From Grifola frondosa (Eukaryota > Basidiomycota > Agaricomycetes > Polyporales > Grifolaceae): 64,000 bases of DNA. Positions 47,701 through 59,497 of this stretch are shown one piece after another. Numbering within the stretch: position 1 is the first letter of the stretch; each line of letters begins with the position of its first letter. Position numbers and translations under genes: made by a program. The stretch spans positions 124,001 to 188,000 of the forward strand of contig LUGG01000032.1 of the NCBI GenBank assembly GCA_001683735.1, written 5' to 3'. The notes below the pieces were generated by a model. The model searched no databases. It was not told the DNA's origin and saw only the letters and a program-made list of their open reading frames with translations.

Positions 47701-49310
47701 GTGCTCGGTCTCTCACATGTTATTCACGATGCATGACACATGCTTGCAGATGCTCGCGGCGGTCAAGGAAGCCTATCCCGAATCACCACTGCTGAAGCGG
47801 CTCGCCGGAATCCTACAGTCCCCGGAGGCAGCGGCTTTTCTTGCAAGCTGGCCTGCTATCCGAAAGACGAAGGAGGGCGAGGCGCAGGCACTGGCTGACC
47901 TCAGTAACCACTTCAAGGAGAGCGCAACTCAGAGTGCGTTTATTTCGCTTTCCGCACGCTCGCAAGACATCGAGATGATGCTCCGAGAACATTCCGCACA
48001 GCTCGGTACACTCACCCGACGCACCGACCATCTGTCTCCCTCGCAGTCGACTACCATCCCTCATCCAGACGTCAGTGCCCTCTCATCAGCTGCGAGAGGC
48101 ATGCAGGCAACACTGCACAATTCTCGTGCCCCTAGCTGCTGCGCCCACACTTGCCGTCAGTTTGCGCCGTCTACAGGCTGCGCGCCCGATGCGCTGCTTC
48201 CTGCATTACCGATCGCCCGTGGCAGTGCCGCCGCACTGCCTGCGGTGTCTTCCGCCATGCCCTCAAGCTGTCGCCAGAGTCTCGATGCTGCCAGCACATC
48301 CCCGTCACATGTCACACATGCACTGAGCTCACCCGACGTCTCCCTCCCTCCGCAATGCCCTCCGGCACCTCCGTCTCTGCATCCCTGTGTCGTCACACAC
48401 TTGTCCAAGAAATATCACATCCTTCCACTCTCACCCGGTCCGTCACCCCCTCGCACATTCTCGGATCTCATTTTGCCTCCTCCAGTCGCCTTCTGCATGC
48501 CCTCCAGCCTCGCTTCTCCCGAGTATCCTACATTCACTGCCCGCAACTGCAGCTGGGGGAGTATTTTCGGCATGATCCACCAGCCTTCATTTCTGTGGGA
48601 GTGCTGGGGCCCAGGCAATCTCGGAGATTACAACACCGTGCAGGAACTATGGCGGGCCTGGGAGGAGGGTGCTTTCATCGAGGGCATCGGCAGGAAGCCA
48701 CCGCTGCGCCTCGTAGACATGCAGTGGGGGACCAGAAGAGCAAGGAGACAAAGAAGGGGCGTCTACAGCTCTGGCGGCCGCATCAGAATGCCAATGTGAG
48801 TCACCCTGTGTTGTGTCTGTCGTTGTCGGAGGGGAGGGAATAACTTTCCGCTGGCAGGCACGCAAGCAGTGGTCGCAATTCAATTTTTTCACGAGCCGTA
48901 TCGACGCCGCCATGGCCAGTGGGAAGACGATGCCGGAGGCGATCGTCGAGTACGAGAGGTCGCGTGGCTCGATGACCCTGCCGCAATTTCATCGGTCCCT
49001 ACAGTCAAGGAAGAAGAAGCCAACGGCGTCCGCCACCTTAACCACACCGAGCGCGACGCCAACGGCTGCCAACCCGACCACGACCAGTCCGACGGTGCAG
49101 CACATGCCCGACGTCGAGACTCCCCCGTCTCCGTCCCACCAAGCGCCGTCGATACCAACATTCACCTCGGATGGCACGACCAATGCCATTAGCAATGTGG
49201 CCAGCGCTGCGGCACTCACAATGCGCTCGCCACCTCCTCGTCCCTGTTTGTCGGAGGTGGACACGGACAGCGGCAGAACGGCGCAGCCTCGGGACGTGCG
49301 GGACGTGTGA
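44759..49310 (+). CDS. Crypton tyrosine recombinase with SAP motif and GCR1_C-like domain
   Basis: The N-terminal exons (MSSTIVSHSSSN...) are low complexity. A SAP-type helix pair follows at about 45270-45360 (LPVKALKDLCRERQLKVGGN, then KRELVVRL). After an acidic region comes the recombinase: a first box NRGDELITLLL (about 46680), CPIGALGLILYYIF, then the C-terminal catalytic block LHLARRSVPTMMEDMGV (HxxR), GHWKGNVRREVY with the second His and the nucleophilic Tyr, and AALTGF-like TALAGFYVG. The C-terminal part has LRLVDMQWGT ... KQWSQFNFFTSRIDAAMASG, resembling the GCR1_C DNA-binding domain of fungal Cryptons. About ten introns are needed. The exon 2-3 area near 45150-45220 and the junction near 47050 could not be joined in frame, so intactness is unproven. 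Confidence 0.75.
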
Positions 49311-49599
49311 GCTGCACCGTCATTCCCGTTGACATCCCCGTCCGATCCTCCTCCTCCCGCCGTGTGACGGTGGCCGCCACACCGCGTTTGGACCCCTATT
49401 GATTGGTGAGCATCCTGCGCGAGTGCGCTGTCTTCTTCCTTTTCTCCTTGTTCTCCTTTCCTTTCTTAAATTCATTTCTTAATTTCCTATAATTCCGTGG
49501 TTGAATTCCTTGTTGTTATGTGCATAATAATGTAAATAAGAATGGTAATTATAAATCTACCAGCAATAATAGTGACTATACTTCGCCACCCGCCCCGCG

Positions 49600-49790
49600 A
49601 AAACCTGTGAACCGCGTTGTGATTCGGCCGGGTCGAAACTGTGATTTCGCGCGGTCGAAACTGTGATTCGGTTCGATTTTGGGGGGCGGCGGTCGATTCC
49701 CACGGGCAAAATTGTGATTTCGCGCGTCCGGAGGGAGGCAAAGTTTTGGCGCGGCGCGCGCTGTGAACGCGGTGTGAACGCGCGCGTGAG
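49600..49790 (+). repeat. Subterminal repeat cluster of the Crypton element
   Basis: Repeated units containing tgtgattt/tgtgattc followed by cgcgcg or cgg and ggtcgaaac, then two tgtgaacgcg copies. The units occur at about 49617, 49648, 49671, 49710, 49769 and 49781. Similar gtgtgaacgg/gtgtgaaatc motifs lie inside the left end at 44602-44624. Confidence 0.7.
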
Positions 49791-49828
49791 CAGGCGCCCG
49801 GGTCACACTACTTTCGCTGAGACCCCTA

Positions 49829-50326
49829 CAAAGTAAGTAACTTTTGGCGCTCACTGCCGCCACTGCACATGCGATGGGCTCACTTCATCTCACTTTTTCG
49901 CACGCGGCGACAAGCTTTCACTTTCACTTTTACTTGCAATTGCTTTCAGATTCATTTCGCCGCTGCCTGCGCAGTAATCTCGCTCTTTTATTCCAACAAT
50001 CCTCGCCATTACATTCAGTTCACGGTACTCATGTGAAATTATTAACCGTCCGTGCTGTGCATCAAACGAAGGGACACACAATCGTCCCGCAGTATTGAAC
50101 GCTATCAAGCCATGTCAGGACTCCTACACGGTCGCTACTAATTTATAATGCTTCCTGGACGATATATTGATGTAAGCTATTGCATAGTACGCGATGGCTG
50201 CCAGACGCAGGAGCGGATGTTACGATCATCCACTAAAGTCAGTAACTACAGATGCACCTAAGCTAAGCTAGAGCTGGCGCAAGCAAAGTCTAATAATGAT
50301 AAGTGATCATGCTGAGCTCGAGGGTA
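49829..50326. other. No supported gene
   Basis: Spacer between the Crypton right end and the 3' end of the next GTPase-like gene. Only short frames. Confidence 0.5.
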
Positions 50327-51613
50327 TCAACGACGCCAGACTGTGTAAAGAAATGGCCGTAGCAACGTATTGACCATTCGGACGGCGTCGACCATCGTCG
50401 GCCCTACGGCAGGAGGAGGAGAACTCTGGAGGCTCGAACTCTCACGCGCCCGCCTGGTGTCCAGCTCGTTCTGCATCTTCTCCAGCTTGTCCTCATATTG
50501 TTTCTCCAGCAATTTCCTATCCTGCTCTCCTTGCGACACGATCGCCAGCAGTTGATTGATCTTCTCTTCCTGCTGTGCGTTATCAACCAACAGCTTCACC
50601 CTCTCTTCCTCGATGCGCGCCACCTGTCCGCTTAACTTGTTGCATGCTTCCCTGAGCTCGTCCATTTCTCGTTGATGCGATTCTTCATCCGCTTTCAGCA
50701 TCTCCCTCAACGCCTTGATCTCGTCTTGAACCTCTCCCAACTCCTGTCGGTGTCGTTGCTCCTGCCTCTTCAACTCATTACGCAACTCAACCCCCGCCTC
50801 CGTCTCCGCGATCGCTTTGTGCTCATCCACGAGTTCGCGCTGCATCTGCAGAGTCTCGGGGACGTTTCCGATGAGTAGGCGAATAATTGTGTGCGCAGAC
50901 TCAATCGTGTTGTAATGGCGGTGCATCCGCGCGCCATGGTCGAGCGAGTCTTTGAAGAATATGCTCTTCGTCATGAGTTCGCGTTCGCGCTCCTCCCCAC
51001 GCTCTGGCTTGACCTCTCCCCACATGTTCGTGACAATCACCACGTTCTTCATCGCGTCGTCTCCGCATGTCTTCCGGAATAAACGAAAGTTCTCTCGCGC
51101 AATCCCGCTCATGCGGAAATCGGAGATCCGGTGCATGTAGATGATACCCGTCAGCTTTCTTCCATTCTCGTATCTGATTAGCGTGCCGTAAGTTGTCAAG
51201 TATATTTTGAAGATACGGAAGGGACTCACGTCTTTCGCAGAAAGGCGGCGATTTCTTTCAGGATGTCTGCCTGTGTCTTCTGGGTGTCATCGAAGCCCGG
51301 TGTATCAACCAGTAAGACGTCTTTGCCAGATATCTTGCATGGTGTTGCGATGCCTATTTCGTCTGTGCAAGACTCCAGCCCATTGCCAACCCGCAGATTC
51401 GATCCGCTGACAAGATTGATGAACTATTCAACAATATATAACTTGGTGAGTCGATGTTCTCTGCACCACGGTGAACTTGATCCTTACCGCTGTCTTGCCC
51501 GATCCAGTCGGGCCCATTACACTGAAACAGCTAGTATATAGCGATACATGGATCAAATCATAAGTGAATGCTTACGCGATAAGTGCTGTCTGCTCGTTGA
51601 CTGGACTACTCAT
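50327..51613 (-). CDS. AIG1-like P-loop GTPase-type protein with extended coiled coil
   Basis: Minus-strand paralogue located apart from the cluster. Start exon MSSPVNEQTALIA and a 34-nt P-loop exon (VMGPTGSGKTA), then FINLVSGSNLRVGNGLE, LLVDTPGFDDTQKTQADIL, GIIYMHRISD and VVIVTNMWGEV. Its coil is the longest of the family (about residues 190-340, with EEERVKLLVDNAQQEEKINQ). The C-terminus is a Ser/Pro linker and a hydrophobic-basic end (MVNTLLRPFLYTVWRR) instead of a CaaX box. It appears intact. Confidence 0.8.
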
Positions 51614-51701
51614 TATTGTGCTGCGCTAGAATACGAATGCGAATGCGAAGGCGGATGCGGTATGGTGGGTGAGAAACTCGACGAACTTGGAGGGACGGCA
51701 G

Positions 51702-51708
51702 CTATATA
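51702..51708 (-). promoter_or_regulatory. TATA-like box of the GTPase-like gene at 51613
   Basis: The minus strand reads tatatag, about 90 bp upstream of the ATG. Confidence 0.4.
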
Positions 51709-53667
51709 CATGACTTGATATTGGCGGTGCCCAGTTGTCGCGAGGCAATAGCATGCTCCGTGGCAACTTTCGCCTTGCGCTACGTTCGCAAATGTGCGTT
51801 TCACTCTGCTTCTCGAACGTGTTCTGAATGACCATGTGTTAATGGGAAGGAGCTCAGCGAAGAGGATCCTCATGTAATTGCTCCACTTCTTTTCTTAGAA
51901 GGTCCGGCAGTGAAGAGACTGTCGGGCGATCACTACAAGCTTCGCCTATCTGTGCAGGACTTGCGTCTTTACCTCAAATGGTACCTCATGATAGCGCACC
52001 GGAGTGGGTTCTTCCATCCTCAAGTGCTGCACGTGTCCATATCGGATTGCATAGCGCGTGTCCTACAGGTGGACGGTGCGCACAGTGCGCGCTGCTACCA
52101 CGAGACTTGCAGTGGTCTATCCCTGCTGCATGTCTCAGGATGGTTGTGAAGGCATGTAGTCTCGATAGGAAGTGTGCGCTTCATGTGAAGTCTATGAATG
52201 TCTTCCTCACCGGCCTCGAGGATATCTCGCTGTTATGGTATCCACGTCTAACTGTTCTTCTGATACCATCTTCACCTCCATCCTCCAAGCTCGCCAATAA
52301 AAGCGATACCACAGCCATCGAGTTGTTAGTACACGTCTCCCAAGCATTTATGCGGCCTCCCATCCATCCACCGTTCCATCCGTCCAGCGGCTATCGGAAT
52401 CACGGTTCTGGGCTGTGCGTGTAGCTTATTGCAGCCTTCGTCGGGATGCCAAATATGATCTGCCAAGTCTAGTATTCTAGGGTTCTGGCAGCCAAGAACA
52501 CAGCCATGATATTCTGTTGTTTCTCGGATTTTTCTCGGGTCGCGGATTGACAGGCTTGTATCGATTGTTACCTTCGGCCACCGCCCGACGGTGAATATAT
52601 CACTTCGGCTTAAGTGCATCTCCTGACGCCATCGGGCGCTGAGCCACGCGCAGTGCACTACGAGAATGTCGAAGGACATGCGGGGTAGGATATTACCTCC
52701 CTTGCGTGATAGCAAGCTGAATGTTAGTTTTATCCTGGGGTACGTTTGCTTCTGCCACAGGTGTTGCTGAAAGTCATATTGCTCACGGTGAAGAATATCC
52801 TGTCCACCATTTTAATTTGATCGAGATCATCCATTTCACATACAGGAAATCAGCCTCGATTTTTGACTGGGTGCTACCTTCTTGCGAAATGTGTACTCGA
52901 TGTTCGACTACGGCAACTGGACCTGCGTCGGGCAAAACAAGCCTTTCATGCACCTTCTCGGCGCAGGTCATACGCTTGCTCAGATCCGGAACGCTGACTC
53001 AACTTCATTTGTTTTCGCCAGGTAACAGATCCCAATCAAGTATGGGCGGAGGTCGACAGCATGAACCGAGTGTTGACCTATGAAAATAACCATCAGTCGA
53101 GCCTCAGTGTTAACCACCGCTCGCTTTCACCGGCAGCGCAATTACTCCATCGACTACGTACCATACCTCTCCCGCCGCGTCCAGCACCTCGAGAAGCCTA
53201 TTACCGCGTGGCGCTCTCGCGGGATCTGACTTATTTTCCGGAAGTATCGGAGTGCAGTGTGCGATACCTAGTACACCGTTATTGCATTACTCGGAGCCGC
53301 GCTAGCAATTCTCATCAGCATCTGCGTACAAGTCGCGCGTGCGGCAAGTCAGACAAAAGGATACACGAGCGATATCCAATACGTGACTGTCTTAGAGGCG
53401 TTCAATCACTTGTAAACCTCGCCATATACAAAGTTAATGCATCTTCGTAAAAATATCCAACCTTGTGCGAGAAATATGGTTCAAGCCATCCCGAGATGAT
53501 AGAGAAGTGCTAGTCACCAGTGGTCGACTTGAGGGCAAACATAAGACTGCATCGATAGATGTTCCACGAGTTTCTCTGGTCATAAGAGCACCTGCTTAGT
53601 CAGCAGTAGGATAGGACCGTCTGCCGGATCGTTGACACGTCGATGAGTCCTGTCGAACACAAAAGTC
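51709..53667. other. Gene-poor stretch of about 2 kb
   Basis: No gene can be supported. A short P-loop-like text (TGPASGKTS, about 52918-52944) may be a decayed nucleotide-binding exon but lacks conserved neighbours. Confidence 0.4.
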
Positions 53668-54278
53668 ATGAAAGGGCATAAGCGCAGTTCCTCGAGTTCG
53701 ATCTCAAATCTTGGGCAGTCTGCTTTCAAGAAGATTCGCGGAATCTTTGACAAAAAAGGTGATAAGGAACATGTACGTGCATCAGAAACTAGTCTATCGG
53801 GTGGTCTCATTCTCTATCACGCAGGTTGAACCGCGGAAACATCCCTTAGAAAAACCTCCTTCCTCCAGTACTAGCGCGGTAGCTCCCCAGGAGGTTTACC
53901 ATCAGCCCGAACAGCCGCAACCACTGGCCGAAATCTCCCAACCACGTAATGAGCCAGTCGTTCCCACATCAATCACGGATTCTCCCCTGGCTTCGACTTC
54001 TCCTCTCACGGATCTGGAACCTATACCCATACCCATACCCACGGCCACTTCTCTTCCTATTCCAGTGGCTGCTCCGGTCATCTCCCCCGCAACTTCGGAA
54101 ATCGCATTCGACTCGGAGGACTTACCGACAAATCAACCCGTAATTGCCAGTGAGCCCGTGACTGTCACTGAAGTGACGGAATCCCCTAATTTGGCAAGCA
54201 CCAAAAGAGATTCACCAAGACTTACAGTATGGTTTAAGCTCCTATTTACGTCTATTTATGCTGAGGCTGAAGTACTAG
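53668..54278 (+). CDS. Small Ser/Pro-rich protein, unknown function
   Basis: The start at 53668 gives MKGHKRSSSSSISNLGQSAF, then KKIRGIFDKKGDKEH. A GT..AG intron (about 53769-53825) follows, then a long Pro/Ser/Glu-rich exon with an IPIPIP run from an ACCCAT repeat at about 54023-54045. A second intron at 54227-54272 would bring a stop at 54276-54278. Read without it, the frame would run on into the first exon of the uL4 gene. The basic N-terminus and disordered body suggest a regulatory protein. No family recognised. Confidence 0.55.
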
Positions 54279-54353
54279 CAAACCTTAATTTTGGACGTCA
54301 ACGCGAACCCACCCGCCGTTGGCAGCGTCAAGTCCTCAAGATCATCAGCAAGA

Positions 54354-55740
54354 ATGGCCTCCCGCCCTACCGTTAACGTTCGCTCCACGGCTGGAGGTTT
54401 GTCTACCCATTGTTCTGCCGAAAGTGATCTGAAGAAAATTTGCAGAGGCTTCCAGCTCTCTCCCTCTTCCCGCGGTCCTTACCGCCCCCATTAGGCTCGA
54501 TGTTGTACAGCAGGTTCACAGTGAGTCTTCTTCCTTTCTCGAAATGAATATTTATGGACGTTTGCGCAGAGAGCATTGCGAAGAACAAGAGACAGGCGTA
54601 CGCCGTGAGCGAGAAGGCTGGCCACCAGACTAGTGCTGAGTCCTGGGGTACTGGTCGCGCTGTCGCGCGTATCCCCCGTGTCGGTGGTGGAGGAACCCAC
54701 CGCTCTGGCCAGGTACGCACCTTCGGAAACGTTTTGAACGTGCCCTTTGAGTCTGATATGTCTCAAGGCTGCATTCGGTAACATGTGTCGTGGAGGTCGC
54801 ATGTTCGCGCCCACTAAGACCTGGCGCAAGTGGCACGTCAAGGTGAACCAGAACCAGCGTCGCTTCGCTGTCGTTTCTGCCCTTGCCGCATCCGCTCTCC
54901 CCTCGCTCGTTCTTGCCCGCGGGCACCGCATCGAGGAGATCGAGGAGGTTCCCCTCGTGGTCTCCAGCGCAGTCGAGTCTTTCGCTAAGACCAAGGAGGC
55001 TGTCGCGCTCCTCAAGTCCCTCAAGGCATACGCTGACGTCGTGAAGGTGTCGAACTCGCGTAAGCTCCGCGCCGGAAAGGGCAAACTGCGGAACCGCCGT
55101 CACCGCCAGCGCCGTGGCCCTCTAGTTGTTTACAACGAGGACAAGGGTATCGTGAAGGCATTCAGGAACTTGCCTGGTGTGGAACTCGTCAACGTCCGCA
55201 GACTCAACCTGCTCCAGCTCGCGCCTGGTGGTCACCTTGGCCGTTTCGTCATCTGGACTGAGGGTGCCTTCGGTCTTCTTGACGAGGTCTTCGGCACCTT
55301 CGACAAGGCTGCTGTGTACAAGAAGAACTACATGTATGTGCAATTTGCGACTTCCCATTAGTTGGTCGCTGATTGCCATAATTCGCACAGCTTGCCCACT
55401 GCCAAGATCACCAACCCCGATGTCACCCGTCTCATCAACAGTGACGAAATCCAGTCGGTTGTCCGCCCCGCGAAGGCCAAGATTCAAAAGCGCCCCTGGA
55501 CGCAGCACAAGAACCCTCTTGTCAACAAGGCCGTCCTTTTCCGTCTCAACCCTTACGCGAAGACCCTCCGCAGGCAGGAGCTCCGTAAGTCGTCTGTCTC
55601 CGTTTGGCGCTCTATTCAGCGCCTTATTCGTTTGAAATTTAGTCAAGCAGGAGCGCGTGAAGGCGCAGAAGGACAAGAAGAAGGCGAAGACGCCCAAGGC
55701 GGCTGGCGAGGTGTTCTTGAAGACTTTGTTGTCTGCTTGA
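54354..55740 (+). CDS. RPL4: 60S ribosomal protein uL4
   Basis: Six exons. The first is short ([14 protein letters not shown]), followed by [12 protein letters not shown], then [20 protein letters not shown] and [16 protein letters not shown], then [20 protein letters not shown] and the long central exon to KKNYM. The last two exons give [15 protein letters not shown] ... [10 protein letters not shown] and [16 protein letters not shown], with a stop at 55738-55740. The extended GTHRSGQ-containing loop lines the ribosomal exit tunnel, and the basic C-terminus is eukaryote-specific. Codon use is strongly biased to C-ending codons, as expected for a highly expressed gene. Fully intact. Confidence 0.96.
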
Positions 55741-56219
55741 ACGCATGGTCCGATTTCGGAGAGTGTTTGAGTCATTATGCAGTCTGGTTCATACGATCAC
55801 GCTATCAAGCTACGTCTCACATGTCACATATGGCATCCATGTTGGCAAAACAGTGCATTATGCCAGTATTAGTCCTGAACTCATCGCTGTGCAGCATATT
55901 GAGCTTCAATGTGTGCTTGATCGACGAGCACGTCAGTTTGGGTGTTAATGTCATATTTTTCGAACTGATTTTGCCCGGGCTGAACCCAAGCAGCATATAG
56001 GTAGCATGACCACCCGGCTCTCTTGCGGGGCGGAGGTGCCTTGCAACGGACGGGCTCTTGGAAAGCTCTTGAGCGTTCGTTTAATACGGCCGGACCTTCG
56101 ATGTATCTTTCAATGGGCAGATTTTTAGCCGTTGCAGCGCGCCAGTAACAGATGACTCAGTACTCTGTGATCATGACATATATAAGCAACAAGGTGGTGC
56201 GTGCATGATCTGAGTGAAC
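55741..56219. other. No supported gene
   Basis: Includes the uL4 3' UTR and the presumed promoter of the aminotransferase. Only short frames. Confidence 0.5.
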
Positions 56220-58070
56220 ATGGCCTCCGGTACACAGTACACTGTCGACAGCACCCGCACGCTGAACGTGCTCCCCGATGAGTTCTACACCCCGTTCTTC
56301 TCGAATTTATCGAAGAACAGGAGGGCGGATCCGAGTGAGCGATCATACACGAAATCGCTACCGCACACGAACTCACCGCGCACACAGTCCGTGCTCTCCT
56401 GCCGCTGGAACAGCGCCCAGGCGTGATCTCGCTGCTCGCAGGCAAGCCGAACGCGGAGACTTTCCCTATCACGGCGCTCCAATACACGATCAGCGACCCC
56501 GCGGGGTCGTCCGCGGGGACGACGATCGCGCTGAGCCCGGAGGACCTCGCGGTCGGCCTGCAGTACAACCACACGGCGGGCCTGCCCGAGCTCGTCGAGT
56601 GGGTGTACGGCCTACAGGAGGACGTGCATGGAAGGCGGAAAGGCGAGGGCTGGCGCGTCAGCATTGGCGTGGGTTCGTCGGACCTTATATATAAGGTGCG
56701 TGTGTGGTGGTGGTCTGGTTCGGTGGGATGTGTGTTGAGTGGGTGCGTGCGCGTGTGGTAGGCTGTTAGTACGTTGGTGAACCCTGGGGACGCGGTGCTC
56801 ATAGAGGCGCCTGTGTATGCGTGAGTGGAGCGAATTGTCAGGCTGAGTGTTGGTGGTAACGGTGAACATATCGCGCGGGGACATAGGGGTATCATTCCGA
56901 TGTTCCAGGTGCTCGACTGCGAGTTTGTCGGTTAGTGCGTCCGTGTGTCCGTTTTTGCGTGTCGCTGATTTGTGGGGGAGATCTCTAGAGGTGGATACGG
57001 ACGCGCACGGCATCCGCTCCCAGTCCCTCCGGACGATCCTTGAGAACTGGCCGCCGGCAAAGCCCAAGCCCAAGGTCCTGTATACAGTCCCCGTGAGTCG
57101 CAGCAGCCATTACGGGATAGAACCACTGATCATTGGTCTGCACGCAGTACGGGTGCAATCCCACCGGCATGACCGCTACGCTAGAACGGCGCCTCGAGGT
57201 GCTTGCGCTCGCACGCGAGCATAATTTCCTCATCCTGGAAGGTGCGTGCCCCCAGTCGTGCCCCGCACTGCACCGCGCTGATCGGAGGCAGACGACGCGT
57301 ATTTTTACCTCTATTTCGGAGATGCACCGCGCCCGCCGTCCTACTTCGCGCTCGACGCCGCGCAGCCCGAGGTCGGACGCGTCGTGCGCTTCGACAGCCT
57401 CTCGAAGGTCATCTCCTCGGGAATGCGCATCGGGTTCATCTCCGCGCCCGCATCTATCGTCGACGCCATCGACATTCACGTACGTCGCCGAGCCCGAACG
57501 TCGCTATCGCACTGACGCCTGATGCACGGCTACAGACGCAGAACGCGAACCTGCAAGGGCCGACGTTCTCACAGCTGCTCGCGGTGCGCCTCCTCCAGAC
57601 ATGGGGCCATGCGGGGTTCCAAACGCACACGGCGCGCGTCGCGCAGTTCTACCGCGCGAAGCGCGACGTGTTCGAGCGCCTCCTGCGCACGCACCTCGCG
57701 GGCCTCGTCGAGTGGACGACCCCTGAGGCGGGCATGTTTTTCTGGTGCGTGTGTGCGCTCCCCTACGATGATTGTGTACTGAGCACGCGCGGCAGGTTCA
57801 AGCTGCTACTGGGCGACGCGGGGAGCCCGACTCTGAGGAAGTCATCCGCACGGAGGCGCTCCGCGCGGCGTGCTCGCGCTGCCGGGCACGGTGTTCCTGC
57901 CCAGCGGGCGCAGGACCGCGTACGTGCGCGCGGCGTTCAGCCTGCTGCCGCCGGAGCAGGTCGACGAGGCGCTGCGGCGGCTGCGCGAGGTCATCCTCGC
58001 CGCGCGCCAGTCCCGCGCGGGGGACGCTCCGGCGGCGAATTTGACAGGTGGCGCAGACGTGATCGTGTAG
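56220..58070 (+). CDS. Aromatic/alpha-aminoadipate-type aminotransferase (Aro8-like, PLP)
   Basis: A class I PLP enzyme in about nine exons. Joining exons gives RADP|IRALLPLEQRPGVISLLAGKPN (the family opening), LQYNHTAGLPELVEWVYGLQ, SSDLIYK, NPGDAVLIEAP, YGCNPTG, then DDAYFYLYFGDA and RFDSLSKVISSGMRIGF, whose Lys binds PLP. The C-terminal part has LALPGTVFLPSG ... AYVRAAFSLLPPEQVDEALRR. It transfers amino groups between aromatic amino acids, kynurenine or aminoadipate and 2-oxo acids; the exact substrate is not visible. Two single-base gaps interrupt the last exon: a GGGG run at 57820-57823 and ccgcgcgg near 57861. Each would need one more base. Confidence 0.82.
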
Positions 58071-59497
58071 ATCTCTGTGTGGCCGTCGTGCGACCATATT
58101 TCAATAGAGCTTTTGATACCATCAAGGGCGTGGCCTCTCCCAACATTCGCGTGGTGTGCTAGTAGCTTCGCCTGGACCCCAAATTGTGGCCCTCTTTGCA
58201 CATAACGTGCGGTCCTATGTGATGAAGACGTAAGATGGGCTCTGGAGTTCGTGGAATACTTCCGCTTATTTGTTGGGCCATAATATGGGCGGCCAGCCTT
58301 TGCACTAATCACCTGTAATCACCGATAACAATCCCACCGCTCCACTTTCAGCGGCAGCGGTGGTGACGAGAAGGACTGAGTAATGGCTCAACTTGGGCTG
58401 AAACGCGTCGAGAAGCGGGGGAGCATCGCCTCGGTCCTTGTGCGATAGGAGGAGAAGATGTGAAGGCTGAGAACACGCGTCCAGATGCAGGAACGGGAAG
58501 ATAGGTCTATCAGCGTCGGTGTTTGGCTAGGTGCACCTTGCCTATGTGGGCGTGCAGGGGTCTCGTTCTGCAGATGGCTGATGCTGTCTGTCACAGCGTG
58601 CGTCTGCTGTCAATCCAATTCATTCTATTACCAATCTAAATCGCGTTCGACATTACCGGGTGAGGATGGAGGCGAGGGTGTCTTCTAACTTGCTTCGGTG
58701 TGCGCAGCGCCATAAATTGCTGTATCGGCGGATGCCCCTCTCGGACTCCACTTGGAGAGCGGTGTGTTTTGCGCAACTACACCGCCGCAGTGTATAAGGC
58801 AGGTTGGACCCTGCGGCGAGGGGATGATCGATCTGTGCCATGGGCTTGGCTCGCTCACACGACGAGGCGTTCCTTCTGCACTCGAGCGCGGCAGACTCCA
58901 GAGTGGGATCCAATTGCCATTGCTCAGGAGCGATCCTCTCTGCAGGACGATATTAATGAGCCTGTACATTAACTGCGCGTGCCCAGGCTAAAAGGATTCG
59001 TGAACTCACGGGGTGTGTTGCTCAGACGCGTGACGCGCCAGTCAGCTGCTGCTGGTCACGGGACCGCAAAAATGACGCTGGACGCGGGAGGATATCCAAA
59101 ATCTGGGATGATTTCTTGATGATTGATTTGAATTGATGCAGCGAGCATGCGTATGTTCGTATATAGCGCCTTGTAAAGTTGTGTTTGGACCGTGTGCGAG
59201 CGTGTTCTTGAACGACGGCTGCAATTGTATGGCGAACGTGGCTCGAGCCGGGTTATCCCTGACGTACCTGATTAATCTGGTGCTAGATAAGCCACGAATG
59301 AATTCCGAATTGACGAGTTGTACATAAACGGCCCCTGTGCGCTTCCAGCTCCTCATCCCAACACATAACAATCACACATCTCGAACCTCTCGAACCTCTC
59401 AAGAATCATCTGTTCGTAATCTGTCTCCGGCTTTAACCCGCTCGGACTCCGTTCGCTGACAAGCAGTGGCTTCGCCTCGCAGATCAAATCCACAACA
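58071..59497. other. Gene-poor stretch of 1.4 kb
   Basis: No frame with domain character on either strand. It holds the 3' flank of the aminotransferase and promoter DNA for the small gene at 59498. Confidence 0.45.

Larger units (their letters stand above)
44581..49828 (+). mobile_element. Crypton-type tyrosine-recombinase transposon
   Basis: The span holds one long multi-exon gene for a tyrosine recombinase of Crypton type (see the CDS). The proposed ends are TAGGGG at 44581-44586 and its inverted match CCCCTA at 49823-49828; each is followed inward by a GTGTGA-type motif. GC-rich subterminal repeats occupy 49600-49790. No target duplication is evident beside these ends. Cryptons usually lack terminal inverted repeats, so the boundaries are tentative while the element identity is well supported. 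Confidence 0.7.
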
